Shown: in pieces, positions 22,902 to 34,139 of the stretch
Numbering within the stretch: position 1 is the stretch's first letter
Layout: each line of letters opens with the position of its first letter
Source of the DNA: Elymus sibiricus
Taxonomy: Eukaryota > Streptophyta > Magnoliopsida > Poales > Poaceae
Direction: 5' to 3'
Length of the DNA: 64,000 bases
Assembly (NCBI GenBank): GCA_039707655.1
Contig: CM077673.1
Coordinates: 8,070,001 to 8,134,000 of the forward strand
Notes under the pieces: generated by a model
The model's input: the letters and a program-made list of their open reading frames with translations, nothing else
Told to the model about the DNA's origin: nothing
Databases searched by the model: none
Position numbers and translations under genes: made by a program

Positions 22902-24723
22902 TGTTGGGTTACGTTGCATGGGAAACAAAAAATTTCCTACGCACACGCAAGATCTATCCATGGTGATGAGCATCTACGAGAGGGAGAGTGAATCTACATA
23001 CCCTTGTAGATCGCTAAGCAGAAGCGTTAAGAAACGCGGTTGATGTAGTCGAACGTCTCCGCGATCCAAATCGCAAGTCGTCCCTCGATCCGATCACGAA
23101 CTAGTGCCGAACGGACGGCACCTCCGCGTTCAACACACGTATGGCTTGATGACGCCTTCACCTCCTCGATCCAGCGAGCGATGGTGAAGTAGAAGATGAG
23201 TTCCGGCAGCACGACGGCGTGGTGATGGTGGTGAGGAACAATCTCTACAGGGCTTCGCCAAGCACTACGGAGATTATGACGGACGAACTAGAGGGCTAGG
23301 GTTGCCGGCACACGGCTTGGGAAATCTTGATGTGTCCCGTGTGCTAGCCCTGCCCCTCTATTTATATGTTGAGCCCTGGGGTCTAAACTTGGAGAGAAAA
23401 CCTCTACAAGGTCGGTTTTGCCCGCACAAGGTCGGTTTGGCCCGCAAGGAAAGAGTCCAACTCGGATCCCTGCAGTACCGCGCACAAGCGGTAGTACCGC
23501 TTGAGCGGTAGTACCGCTTCACACAAGCGGTAGTACCGCTTACGCGGTAGTACTGCCTTACCAGCGGTAGTGCCGCTTAAGGCAGCAGCAAAACTTCCTT
23601 TCACACTTTCCAATACCTCGTGGGTTTTACCCCTTTGGCCCATATAAAGTGTTGCTGCACCCGAACACTTCGGTAAACATCCGGAACCCCTTCCGGTGAA
23701 TTCCGGAACCCTTCCGGAGATCAAAACACTATTATCACATATATCAATCTTTACCTCCGGACTCTTCCGGAGATCCTCGTCATGTCCGAGATCTTATCCG
23801 AGACTCCGAACAACCTTCGGTCACCAACACAATAACTCAACTATACTAATCGTCACCAAACGTTAAGTGTGTATACCCTGCGGGTTCGAGAACTATGTAG
23901 ACATGACCGAGACACCTCTACGGTCAATAACCAATAGCGGGACCTGGATGCCCATATTGGTTCCTACATATTCTATGAAGATCTATATCGGTCGAACCTC
24001 TATGTCAAGGATTCAGTTAATCCCGTATGTTGTTCCCTTTGTTCTTCGGTATGTTACTTGCCCGAGATTCGATCGTCGGTATCCCTATACCTAGTTCAAT
24101 CACGTTACCGGCAAGTCTCTTTACTCGTTCCGTAATACAAGATCCCGTGGCTAACACCTTAGTCACATTGCTTGCAAGGCTTATAGTGATGTTGTATTAT
24201 CGAGTGGGCCCTGAGATACCTCTCCGTCACACGGAGTAACAAATCCCAGTCTTGATCCATTCCCACTCAACAGACACCCTCGGAGATACCTGTAGAGCAT
24301 CTTTATAGTCACCCAGTTACGTTGTGACGTTTGATACACACAAAGCATTCCTCCGGTGTCAGTGAGTTGCATGATCTCATGGTCATAGGAACAGATACTT
24401 GACATGCAGAAAACTATAGCAATAAACTGACACGATCATATGCTATGTTTATAGTTTGGGTCTTGTCCATCACATCATTCTCCTAATGATGTGATCCCGT
24501 TATCAAATGACATCTCATGTCTATGGCTAGGAAACCTTGACCATCTTTGATCAACGAGCTAGTCTATTAGAGGCATACTAGGGACACAGTGTTGTCTATG
24601 TACCCACACATGTATTTGAGTTTCCAATCAATACAATTATAGCATGGATAATAAACGATTATCATGAACAAGGAAATATAATAATAACCATTTTATTATT
24701 GCCTCTAGGGCATATTTCTAACA
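22902..24723 (-). repeat. Left LTR of the Copia element (1822 bp), flanked by cctgt on both sides
   Basis: The plus-strand ends are tgttgggttacgttgcatgg and gggcatatttctaaca. The 5-bp target word cctgt precedes it (22897-22901) and also follows it (24724-24728), as for a solo LTR. The LTR includes a cluster of gcggtagtaccgc palindromes at about 23497-23584. Confidence 0.92.
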
Positions 24724-24918
24724 CCTGTCTATGAACAAAGGAGTACATCAAGCTTCCAAACTGGACGGCTCAGCAGATTCAGCCTCCTCCGGCGCGTCAG
24801 GGCACTCTGCCTCCGCCTCCTCCTCCTCCTCCGACGCGTCAGGGCACTCCGCCTCCTCCTTCTCCTCCTCCGGCGTGTCAGGGCACTCCGGCTCCTCCTT
24901 CACCTCCTCCGACGCTAG
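24724..24918 (+). repeat. Duplicated target-flank segment of CACTA origin
   Basis: These 195 bp match 31993-32187 (the true right flank) with about nine base differences, and match the start of the same flank at 60916. It starts with the target duplication cctgt and carries the proline-rich coding repeat. It ends abruptly at gacg, and ctagagtcaat of the Copia interior follows. It therefore lies inside the nominal element boundaries although it is not retrotransposon DNA. Confidence 0.9.
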
Positions 24919-24950
24919 AGTCAATAATCTAGCTCACATCACTATGTGAT

Positions 24951-27900
24951 TTACATTGTAATGAATCTAACACCCATACAGTTCTGGTGTTGATCATGTT
25001 TAGCCCTTGGAAGAGGTTTAGTCATCGGATCAGCAACATTCAGATCCGTGTGCACTTTGCAAATATTTATGTCGTCCTCCCTGATGTAATCGCGGATGGA
25101 ATTGAAACGTCGCTTTATGTGTCTGGTCCTCTTGTGAAACATGGGTTCCTTGGCTAGAGCAATGGCACCAGTGTTGTCACAGAACAGAGACATTGGGTCT
25201 AGTGCACTAGGCACTACTCCAAGATCTGTCATGAACTCCTTCATCCAGACACCTTCCTTCGCCGCCTCCGAGGCAGCGATGTACTCCGCTTCGCATGTAG
25301 AATCAGCTACTACGCTTTGCTTGGAACTGCACCAGCTAACCGCACCCCCATTGAGAATAAATACGTATCCGGTTTGCGACTTAGAGTCATCCGGATCAGT
25401 GTCAAAGCTTGCATCGACGTAACCCTTTACGACGAGCTCTTGATCACCTCCATAAACGAGAAACATGTCCTTAGTCCTTTTCAGGTACTTCAGGATATTC
25501 TTGACCGCCGTCCAGTGTTCCATTCCTGGATCACTTTGAAACCTTCCGGCCATACTTATGGCAAGGCTGACATCGGGTCTTGTGCACAACATTGCATACA
25601 TGATAGAGCCTATGGCTGAAGCATAGGGGATGACACTCATCTTTTCTCTATCTTCTGCAGTCACTGGGCATTGAGTCTTACTCAACTTCACACCTTGTAA
25701 AACAGGCAAGAACCCCTTCTTGGACTGATCCATTTTGAACTTCTTCAAAATCTTATCAAGGTATGTGCTTTGTGAAAGTCCTATTAAACGTCTTGATCTA
25801 TCTCTATAGATCTTGATGTCTAATATGAAAGCAGCTTCTCCTAGGTCCTTCATTGAAAAACTCTTGTTCAAATATTCCTTCACGCTTTCCAACATTTCTA
25901 TATTGTTTCCAATCAGCAATATGTCATCCACATATAATATTAGAAACGCTATAGAGCTCCCACTCACTTTCTTGTAAATACAAGCTTCTCCGTAAACTTG
26001 TATAAACCCGAACGCTTTGATCACCTCATCAAAGCGAAGATTCCAACTCCGAGATGCTTGCACCAGTCCATAAATGGATTGCTGGAGTTTGCAAACTTTG
26101 TCAGCATTCTCTGGATCGACAAAACCTTCTGGTTGCATCATATACAACTCTTCCTTAAGGAAACCATTAAGGAACGCTGTTTTGACATCCATCTGCCAAA
26201 TTTCATAATCGAAAAAGGCAGCTATTGCTAACATGATTCTGACAGACTTAAGCATCGCTACGGGTGAGAAGGTCTCATCATAGTCAACTCCTTGAACTTG
26301 TGAAAAACCCTTTGCCACAAGTCGAGCTTTATAGACGGTGACATTACCGTCCGCGTCCGTCTTCCTCTTAAAGATCCATTTGTTCTGAATGGCCTTACGC
26401 CCTTCAGGTAATACTTCCAAAGCCCATACTTTGTTTTCATACATGGATCCCATCTCGGATTTCATGGCCTCTAACCATTTCTCGGAATCCGGGCCCATCA
26501 TCGCTTCTCCATAGCTCGTAGGTTCATCGTTGTCCAACAACATGACCTCTAAGACAGGGTTGCCGTACCACTCAGGAGCAGTACGCGTCCTTGTCGACCT
26601 ACGAGGTTCGATAGCAACTTGATCCGAAGTTTCATGATCATCATCATTAACTTCCTCTTCAACTGATGTAGGCTCTACAGAAACATCTTTCTGCGTTGCG
26701 CTACTCTCTGGTTGAAGTAAAGGTTCAATAACCTCATCAAGTTCTATCTTCCTCCCACTCAATTCTTTCGAGAGAAACTCTTTCTCAAGAAATGTTCCAT
26801 TTTTAGCGACAAACACTTTGCCTTCGGATCTAAGATAGAAGGTATACCCAACTGTCTCTTTTGGGTATCCTATGAAGACGCATTTCTCCGCTTTGGGTTC
26901 CAGCTTTTCAGGCTGAAGCTTTTTGACATAAGCATCACATCCCCAAACTTTAAGAAACGATATCTTTGGCTTCTTGCCAAACCATAGTTCATATGGCATC
27001 GTCTCAACGGATTTCGATGGTGCCCTATTTAAAGTGAATGCAGCTGTCTCTAATGCATAACCCCAAAATGATAGTGGCAAATCGGCAAGAGACATCATAG
27101 ATCGCACCATATCCAATAAGGTTCGATTACGACGTTCGGACACACCATTACGCTGTGGTGTTCGAGGCGGTGTCAATTGTGAAACAATTCCACACTGTCT
27201 TAAGTGACTGCCAAACTCATAACTCAGATATTCTCCTCCTTGATCAGATCGTAGGAATTTAATCTTCTTATTACGATGATTCTCAACTTCACTCTGAAAT
27301 TGCTTGAACTTTTCAAACGTTTCAGACTTGTGTTTCATTAAGTAAATATACCCATATCTACTTAAGTCATCAGTGAAGGTGAGAAAGTAACGATAACCAC
27401 CGCGCGCCTCAATGCTCATCGGACCGCACACATCAGTATGTATGATTTCCAACAAGTCACTTGCCCGTTCCATTGTACCAGAGAACGGCGTCTTAGTCAT
27501 CTTGCCCATGAGGCATGGCTCACATGTGTCAAGTGATTCAAAATCAAGTGACTCCAAAAGTCCATCAGCATGGAGCTTCTTCATGCGTTTTACGCCAATA
27601 TGACCTAAACGGCAGTGCCACAAGAAAGTGCTATTATCATTATCAATTCTACATCTTTTGGCATCAATGTTATGAACATGTGTATCATCACTATCGAGAT
27701 TCAACAAGAATAAACCCCTCACATTGGGTGCATGACCATAAAAGATATTACTCATATAAATAGAACAACCATTATTCTCAGATTTAAATGAGTAACCGTC
27801 TCGCAATAAACAAGATCCAGATATAATGTTCATGCTTAACGCAGGCACTAAATAACAATTATTCAGGTTCATCACTAATCCCGATGGTAATCGAAAAGCG

Positions 27901-28934
27901 AGCGTGCCGACGGCGATCACATCAACCTTGGAACCATTTCCCACGCGCATCGTTACTTCGTCCTTTGCCAGCCTCCGTCTATTCCGCAGTTCCTGTTTTG
28001 AGTTGCAAATGTGAGCAACCGCACCGGTATCAAATACCCAGGCACTACAACGAGAGTTGGTAAGGTGCACATCAATAACATGTATATCATATATACCTTG
28101 TTTGTTGTTGGCCGCCTTCTTGTCAGCCAAATACTTGGGGCAGTTCCGCTTCCAGTGACCAGTTCCCTTGCAATGAAAGCACTTAGTTTCAGGCTTGGGT
28201 CCAGCCTTGGGTTTCTTCATGGGAGGGGCAACTGCTTTGCCACTCTTCTTGGAGTTACCCTTTTTACCCTTGCCATTCTTCTTGAAACTAGTGGTTTTAT
28301 TGACCATCAACACTTGATGCTCCTTCTGAATCTTAGACTCAGCGACTTTCAACATCGCAAATAGCTCGGCGACTGACTTGTTCATCCCGTGCATGTTATA
28401 GTTCAACACGAAGCTCTTGTAGCTAGGTGGCAATGATTGAAGAACTCTGTCAGTGATAGCCTCTGGCGGAAGGGGCATCCCCAATTCAGCCAGACGGGTG
28501 GAGTACCCAGACATTCTGAGTATGTGATCACTAACAGACCCGTTCTCCTCCATCTTGCAAGCATAGAACTTATCGAAGGTCTCATACCTCTCGATCCGGG
28601 CATTCTTCTGAAAGATAAACTTCAACTCCTGGAACATATCATATGCTCCATGACGTTCAAAACGTCTTTGAAGTCCCGGTTCTAAGCCATACAACATTGC
28701 ACATTGAACTATTGAGTAATCATCAGAACGAGCCTGCCAGGCGTTCACAACGTCTGGAGACTCAACTGGAGCGGGTGGATCACCAAGCGGTGCATCAAGG
28801 ACATAAGCCTTCTGGGAAGCCGTAAGGATAATCCTTAGATTACGGGCCCAGTCCACAAAGTTACTTCCATCATCTTTCAACTTAGCTTTCTCTAGGAACG
28901 CATTAAAATTCAGGGGTGCTACTGCGCGAGCCAT
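24951..28934 (-). CDS. Angela/BARE-1-like gag-pol polyprotein, intact (1327 aa)
   Basis: One uninterrupted frame encodes the whole replication set. Gag comes first (MARAVAPLNFNAFLEK), then a CCHC zinc knuckle (CFHCKGTGHWKRNC, about 252-265) and aspartic protease (FDTGA, about 301). Integrase follows, with the HHCC finger (H440, H445, C471, C474) and D501, D564, E600. Reverse transcriptase has TFSPV and YVDD (1001-1004). RNase H has YVDASF, CEAEYIA and CDNTGAI. Length and order are those expected for BARE-1-type Copia. Two places differ from what I remember as usual: YGLVQASRSW (normally YGLKQ) and AFILDIKIYRD (normally AFILG). Whether they impair the enzyme is unknown. The ATG at 28934 starts the conserved gag N-terminus. 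Missing PPT and attached 3' LTR should block replication of this copy. Confidence 0.95.
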   Translation of the reverse strand: MARAVAPLNFNAFLEKAKLKDDGSNFVDWARNLRIILTASQKAYVLDAPLGDPPAPVESPDVVNAWQARSDDYSIVQCAMLYGLEPGLQRRFERHGAYDMFQELKFIFQKNARIERYETFDKFYACKMEENGSVSDHILRMSGYSTRLAELGMPLPPEAITDRVLQSLPPSYKSFVLNYNMHGMNKSVAELFAMLKVAESKIQKEHQVLMVNKTTSFKKNGKGKKGNSKKSGKAVAPPMKKPKAGPKPETKCFHCKGTGHWKRNCPKYLADKKAANNKQGIYDIHVIDVHLTNSRCSAWVFDTGAVAHICNSKQELRNRRRLAKDEVTMRVGNGSKVDVIAVGTLAFRLPSGLVMNLNNCYLVPALSMNIISGSCLLRDGYSFKSENNGCSIYMSNIFYGHAPNVRGLFLLNLDSDDTHVHNIDAKRCRIDNDNSTFLWHCRLGHIGVKRMKKLHADGLLESLDFESLDTCEPCLMGKMTKTPFSGTMERASDLLEIIHTDVCGPMSIEARGGYRYFLTFTDDLSRYGYIYLMKHKSETFEKFKQFQSEVENHRNKKIKFLRSDQGGEYLSYEFGSHLRQCGIVSQLTPPRTPQRNGVSERRNRTLLDMVRSMMSLADLPLSFWGYALETAAFTLNRAPSKSVETMPYELWFGKKPKISFLKVWGCDAYVKKLQPEKLEPKAEKCVFIGYPKETVGYTFYLRSEGKVFVAKNGTFLEKEFLSKELSGRKIELDEVIEPLLQPESSATQKDVSVEPTSVEEEVNDDDHETSDQVAIEPRRSTRTRTAPEWYGNPVLEVMLLDNDEPTSYGEAMMGPDSEKWLEAMKSEMGSMYENKVWALEVLPEGRKAIQNKWIFKRKTDADGNVTVYKARLVAKGFSQVQGVDYDETFSPVAMLKSVRIMLAIAAFFDYEIWQMDVKTAFLNGFLKEELYMMQPEGFVDPENADKVCKLQQSIYGLVQASRSWNLRFDEVIKAFGFIQVYGEACIYKKVSGSSIAFLILYVDDILLIGNNIEMLESVKEYLNKSFSMKDLGEAAFILDIKIYRDRSRRLIGLSQSTYLDKILKKFKMDQSKKGFLPVLQGVKLSKTQCPVTAEDREKMSVIPYASAIGSIMYAMLCTRPDVSLAISMAGRFQSDPGMEHWTAVKNILKYLKRTKDMFLVYGGDQELVVKGYVDASFDTDPDDSKSQTGYVFILNGGAVSWCSSKQSVVADSTCEAEYIAASEAAKEGVWMKEFMTDLGVVPSALDPMSLFCDNTGAIALAKEPMFHKRTRHIKRRFNSIRDYIREDDINICKVHTDLNVADPMTKPLPRAKHDQHQNCMGVRFITM

Positions 28935-30169
28935 GATCTACAACATAAATATTGCAAAGACAACTTAGACTATTGTTCAAAATAATGAGTTTAGTTAATC
29001 ATATTACTTAAAAACTCCCACTCAAATTGACATCCCTCCGGTCATTCGAGTGTCACATGATCCAAATCAACCAACTCAAGTCCGATCATCACGTGAGTTG
29101 AGGTGGTTTCAATGGTGAACATCTTCATGTTGATCATATCTACTATATGACTCATGTTCGACCTTTCGGTCTCTTGTGTTCCGAGGCCATGTCTGTACAT
29201 GCTAGGCTCGTCAAGTTTAACCCTAGTGTTCCGCACGTGCAACACTGGCTTGCACCCATTGTATGCGAACGTAGAGTCTATCACACCCGATCATCACGTG
29301 GTGTCTCGAAACGACGAACTTTCGCAACGGTGCACACTCGGGGAGAACACAATTTTATCTTGAAATTTAAGTGAGGGATCACCTTATAATGCTACCGTCG
29401 TCCTAAGCAAAATAAGATGCATAAAAGGATTAACATCACATGCAAATCATAAGTGACATGATATGGCCATGAACTTGTGCTTTTGATCTCCATCTCCAAA
29501 GCACCGGCATGATCTCCATCGTCACCGGCATGACACCATGATCTCCATCATCTTGATCTCCATCAACGTGTCGCCATGAGGTTGTCGCGCCGACTGTTGC
29601 TTCCACGACTATTGCTAACTCATAGCGATAAAGTAAAGCAAAACGGCGAAAATAATTAAAGACAACTCTATGGCTCCTGCCAGTTGCCATACTCATCGAC
29701 ATGCAAGTCGTGATATTCTATACAACACATGATCATCTCATACATCACATATATCTCATCATGTAATTGGCCATATCACATCACAACATACCCTGCAAAA
29801 ACAAGTTAGACGTCCTCTAATTGTTGTTGCAAGTTTTACGTGGCTGCTACGGGTATCTAGCAAGAACGATTCTTACCTACGCAAAACCACAACGTGGTGT
29901 AGTGATTGCTTTTTGATCTTCTAAAAGAACCCTCTTCATTGAACCGATTCAACTAAAGTGAGAGAGACAGACACCCGCCAGTCACCTTTATGCAACAAGT
30001 GCACGCAGCGGTGAAACCAGTCTCGCGTAAGCGTACGCGTAATGTCGGTCCAGGCCGCTTCATCTCACAATACCGCCGAATCAAGTATCAACTAGTAACG
30101 GCAAGCAATATGTATACACCCACGCCCACAACTCCTTTGTGTTCTACTCGAGATCTCATCTACGCATAG
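28935..30169 (-). other. 5' leader of the Copia element
   Basis: This is the untranslated region between PBS and gag, about 1.2 kb. It holds only short ORFs. A related, decayed leader is found at about 3900-5226 in the degenerate Copia element (shared gggagaacac and agggatcacc or gagatcaccc), which supports leader identity. Confidence 0.75.
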
Positions 30170-30187
30170 ACCTAGCTCTGATACCAC
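30170..30187 (-). other. Primer-binding site for initiator-Met tRNA
   Basis: Read on the minus strand, GTGGTATCAGAGCTAGG starts right after the LTR. TGGTATCAGAGC is the standard Copia PBS complementary to the 3' end of initiator-Met tRNA. Confidence 0.9.
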
Positions 30188-31992
30188 TGTTGGGTTACGT
30201 TGCATGGGAAACAAAAAATTTCCTACGCACACGCAAGATCTATCCATGGTGATGAGCATCTACGAGAGGGAGAGTGAATCTACATACCCTTGTAGATTGC
30301 TAAGCGGAAGCGTTAAGAAACGCGGTTGATGTAGTCGAACGTCTCCGCGATCCAAATCGCAAGTCGTCCCTCGATCCGATCACGAACTAGTGCCGAACGG
30401 ACGGCACCTCCGCGTTCAACACACGTACGGCTTGATGACGCCTTCACCTCCTCGATCCAGCGAGCGATGGTGAAGTAGAAGATGAGTTCCGGCAGCACGA
30501 CGGCGTGGTGATGGTGGTGAGGAACAATCTCTGCAGGGCTTCGCCAAGCACTACGGAGATTATGACGGAGGAACTAGAGGGCTAGGGTTGCCGGCACACG
30601 GCTTGGGAAATCCTGATGTGTCCCGTGTGCTAGCCCTGCCCCTCTATTTATATGTTGAGCCTTGGGGTCTAAACTTGGAGAGAAAACCTCTACAAGGTCA
30701 GTTTTGCCCGCACAAGGTCGGTTTGGCCCGCAAGGAAAGAGTCCAACTCGGATCCCTGCAGTACCGCGCACAAGCGGTAGTACCGCTTGAGCGGTAGTAC
30801 CGCTTCACACAAGCGGTAGTACTGCCTTACCAGCGGTAGTACCGCTTAAGGCAGCAGCAAAACTTCCTTTCGCACTTTCCAATACCTCGTGGGTTTTACC
30901 CCTTTGGCCCATATAAAGTGTTGCTGCACCCGAACACTTCGGTAAACATCCGGAACCCCTTCCGGTGAATTCCGGAACCCTTCCGGAGATCAAAACACTA
31001 TTATCACATATATCAATCTTTACCTCCGGACTCTTCCGGAGATCCTCGTCATGTCCGGGATCTTATCCGAGACTCCGAACAACCTTCGGTCACCAACACA
31101 ATAACTCAACTATACTAATCGTCACCAAACGTTAGGTGTGTAGACCCTGCGGGTTCGAGAACTATGTAGACATGACCGAGACACCTCTACGGTCAATAAC
31201 CAATAGCGGGACCTGGATGCCCATATTGGTTCCTACATATTCTACGAAGATCTATATCGGTCGAACCTCTATGTCAAGGATTCAGTTAATCCCGTATGTT
31301 GTTCCCTTTGTTCTTCGGTATGTTACTTGCCCGAGATTCGATCGTCGGTATCCCTATACCTAGTTCAATCTCGTTACCGGCAAGTCTCTTTACTCGTTCC
31401 GTAATACAAGATCTTGTGGCTAACACCTTAGTCACATTGCTTGCAAGGCTTATAGTGATGTTGTATTACCGAGTGGGCCCTGAGATACCTCTCCGTCACA
31501 CGGAGTAACAAATCCCAGTCTTGATCCATGCCCACTCAACAGACACCCTCGGAGATACCTGTAGAGCATCTTTATAGTCACCCAGTTACGTTGTGACGTT
31601 TGATACACACAAAGCATTCCTCCGGTGTCAGTGAGTTGCATGATCTCATGGTCATAGGAACAGATACTTGACATGCAGAAAACTATAGCAATAAACTGAC
31701 ACGATCATATGCTATGTTTATAGTTTGGGTCTTGTCCATCACATCATTCTCCTAATGATGTGATCCCGTTATCAAATGACATCTCATGTCTATGGCTAGG
31801 AAACCTTGACCATCTTTGATCAACGAGCTAGTCTATTAGAGGCATACTAGGGACACAGTGTTGTCTATGTACCCACACATGTATTTGAGTTTCCAATCAA
31901 TACAATTATAGCATGGATAATAAACGATTATCATGAACAAGGAAATATAATAATAACCATTTTATTATTGCCTCTAGGGCATATTTCCAACA
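30188..31992 (-). repeat. 5' LTR of the Copia element (1805 bp)
   Basis: The plus-strand ends are tgttgggttacgttgcatgg and gggcatatttccaaca, flanked inside by the PBS and outside by cctgt (31993-31997). It lacks 17 bp relative to the left LTR within the gcggtagtaccgc cluster. Confidence 0.93.
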
Positions 31993-31997
31993 CCTGT

Positions 31998-34133
31998 CTA
32001 TGAAGAAAGGAGTACATCAAGCTTCCAAACTGGACGCCTCAGCAGATTCAGCCTCCTCTGGCGCGTCAGGGCACTCCGCCTCTGCCTCCTCCTCCTCCTC
32101 CGGCGCGTCAGGGCACTCCGCCTCCTCCTTCTCATCCTCCGGCGTGTCAGGGCACTCCGCCTCCTCCTTCACCTCCTCCGGCGCGTTAGGGCACTCCGCC
32201 TCCTCCTTCTCCTCCTCCGGCGTGTCAGGGCACTCTGCCTCCTCCTTCGCCTCCTCCGTCGCGTCAGGGCACTCCGCCTCCTCCTCCTCCTCCTCCGGCG
32301 CGTCAAGGCACTACGCCTCCTCCGGCGCGTTAGCAACGGCGGAAGAGAGTCGCTGCCGCCACTCCGGCGGCTAGCAGTACAATAGGCGGGAAGAAATTCA
32401 AATTTGGTCCAAGCCTCAAGCCTCTTCCAAAGTTACCATATGAGAGGACTGACGAGGAAAGCGTTGAAATCAGTGCAGCCGAAGTGAAGGCCCATTTTGC
32501 ACGGAAAGATCCACCTCCGAAGGAAACGGTAGATTCGGTGAAAGCGAAGCGCACTCTGCATGCCCTGAAGCGACCACCACCGCCTCGGCTATCCAACTAT
32601 GACCGCATAATTACAAAGACATATGCTGAAGCGGTGCGGTTGGGAAGTACTTCCAGTGATGCAAGAAGAGACAAAAAACGAAGAAGTGGGAAACCAATTC
32701 CCCAGCTCGGCGAACAGGACAAGCAATCGTGCCCCCCACTCAAGGTGTCTAGCGATATCGCTAATCATCCGGTGCTACTGCCCGGTACCACTCTTGGTGA
32801 TTACGTGGGCGATGATGTACAGTTTGAAACGGCTGAGGTAGTAGCAGCAGAGGACTTTAGATACGAGCACGGGAAGCCTCTCGTCAAACCTGATCATCCT
32901 CATCTAACAACGATGATGCAAAAATTGCATGAGTGGTACATGGAAACCTGCAGGGAGTCTGGGACCGACAGTTTGTTTGTCGGAATTAAAAAAGAGCATG
33001 ACTTCATTGGAGTCGACCTGCTGCCTGTTGAATTTGTGGAGTTATTTCTGTTATACAATCAAGAGGCCCTCGACAAACAACTCATCACTTGCTACTATCT
33101 GTAAGTATTACTTCTATAATTAAGTCTCTAGCTCAGCTCGTTCATTGCATGTATATATAATTATCCTCACTATATTATGCAGATTGAAGATGGTCGAATG
33201 CAAAAAAGCACAAATCTATGACATTGGGTTCATTAGCCCAAATACCATAAATGAATGGTCGGTACAAAAGGAAGCCAAAGATACTGAGGAGAACTTGATA
33301 GAATCGTTCCTTAGACATCAAAACAAAAGGGAAATACTCTTTCCTTACAACTTCAAGTGAGTCTTACTGTCTTGAGCATATTCGGTTTCGCTTACTCGAG
33401 GTTAAGTAATGTAATTAATGAGTTATGCGTGCGCAGCTTCCACTATATTCTACTATCCATTAACCTTGACGGGGCATTAGTAACTGTCTTAGACTCGCTC
33501 CGTAAAGATCCCAAGTATTATGCGGACATGACTGCAATGCTCCAGAAGTAAGTTCAATCAATACCGGGACCATATCGGCAACTTTCGTTCATTTCCTGAT
33601 ATCAAGTAATCATTTTCTTTGCCTGCCAGGGTTTGGAAAAAGTTCACCACTATGGTTCTGGGTCTGAAGAAGGAGCTACGATTTACACACCCCAAAGTAA
33701 GTAGTACTAGCTAGTTCCGCACATCTCTCATTGATTCTAGTTTCATCAATACCATTATCATGCTTGCTTATCAGTTTGATTGAACTCTATTCTCGTAAAG
33801 TGCTTGTACCAGGCACCCGGGAATCATTTATGTGGATACTACGTATGCGAGTTCATTCGCCACTCGACATCTGAGCGGGGCTTCTCTGAGAAACAATTTG
33901 AAGTACATAAACAATATTCACAATTTTATTTTATATATTACCATCAATTATGTTGAGTTTCATTCATATATATGTATTGACCCCCTTCTTTAAATTAGAT
34001 CTGGCAGATGCGGGATGAACTCCTACCACATGATCGCATACGAGCAATTCAAGAGGAATTGGCGGGATTCTTTCTTGACAACGTCATACCTGAACACGGA
34101 GAATACCATGTGAAATTAGATCTTAGGTGTTAG
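31998..34133 (+). pseudogene. CACTA accessory gene with proline-rich repeat and Ulp1/C48-like protease domain
   Basis: Continues the frame of 22669-22901. First a proline-rich 39-bp repeat (PARQGTPPPPSPP type, 32040-32340), then a basic linker, then the exon reading YNQEALDKQLITCYYL. Likely exons by GT..AG and family alignment: to 33100; 33183-33356; 33437-33547; 33630-33696; 33801-33902; 33999-34133. Joined in frame they give a C48 cysteine-protease fold with His (FHYILL), Asp (VLDSL), Gln and Cys (YQAPGNHLCGYY). The C-terminus reads IQEELAGFFLDNV. Such domains resemble SUMO proteases and occur in grass CACTA elements; substrate unknown. It is a pseudogene: a TGA near 32003 (also in copy B) replaces a codon before RKEYIK, and TAG codons occur in the repeat near 32186 and 32332. 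Confidence 0.82.
32040..32340 (+). repeat. 39-bp proline-rich coding repeat
   Basis: About seven units of the form cggcgcgtcagggcactcc then gcctcctccttcacctcctc. Thirteen codons per unit encode PARQGTPPPP plus SPP. Units vary in length by multiples of 3, so the frame is kept. Copies also start at 24780 and 60965. Confidence 0.85.
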
Positions 34134-34139
34134 GGATTG

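Larger units (their letters stand above)
22902..31992 (-). mobile_element. Angela/BARE-1-like Copia retrotransposon with rearranged 3' end
   Basis: Read on the minus strand the LTR starts TGTTGGAAATATGCCCTAGA, the known start of Angela/BARE-1 LTRs. Order on that strand: 5' LTR 31992-30188, PBS, leader, intact gag-pol 28934-24951, then an abrupt break at about 24919. The PPT and directly attached 3' LTR are missing. In their place stand 195 bp of target-flank sequence (24724-24918) and an LTR (22902-24723) that has cctgt on both sides. The outer target duplication is cctgt at 22897-22901 and 31993-31997. The two LTRs differ by about 20 substitutions and a 17-bp indel by my count, so the insertion is fairly recent. 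Confidence 0.9.

Noticed and set aside
22902..24723. Simple solo LTR plus an unrelated Copia element nearby
   Set aside because: The same target word cctgt and the same flank stand to the right of the second LTR at 31993, and the empty site at 60916 shows a single target. The two LTRs belong to one insertion event that was rearranged.
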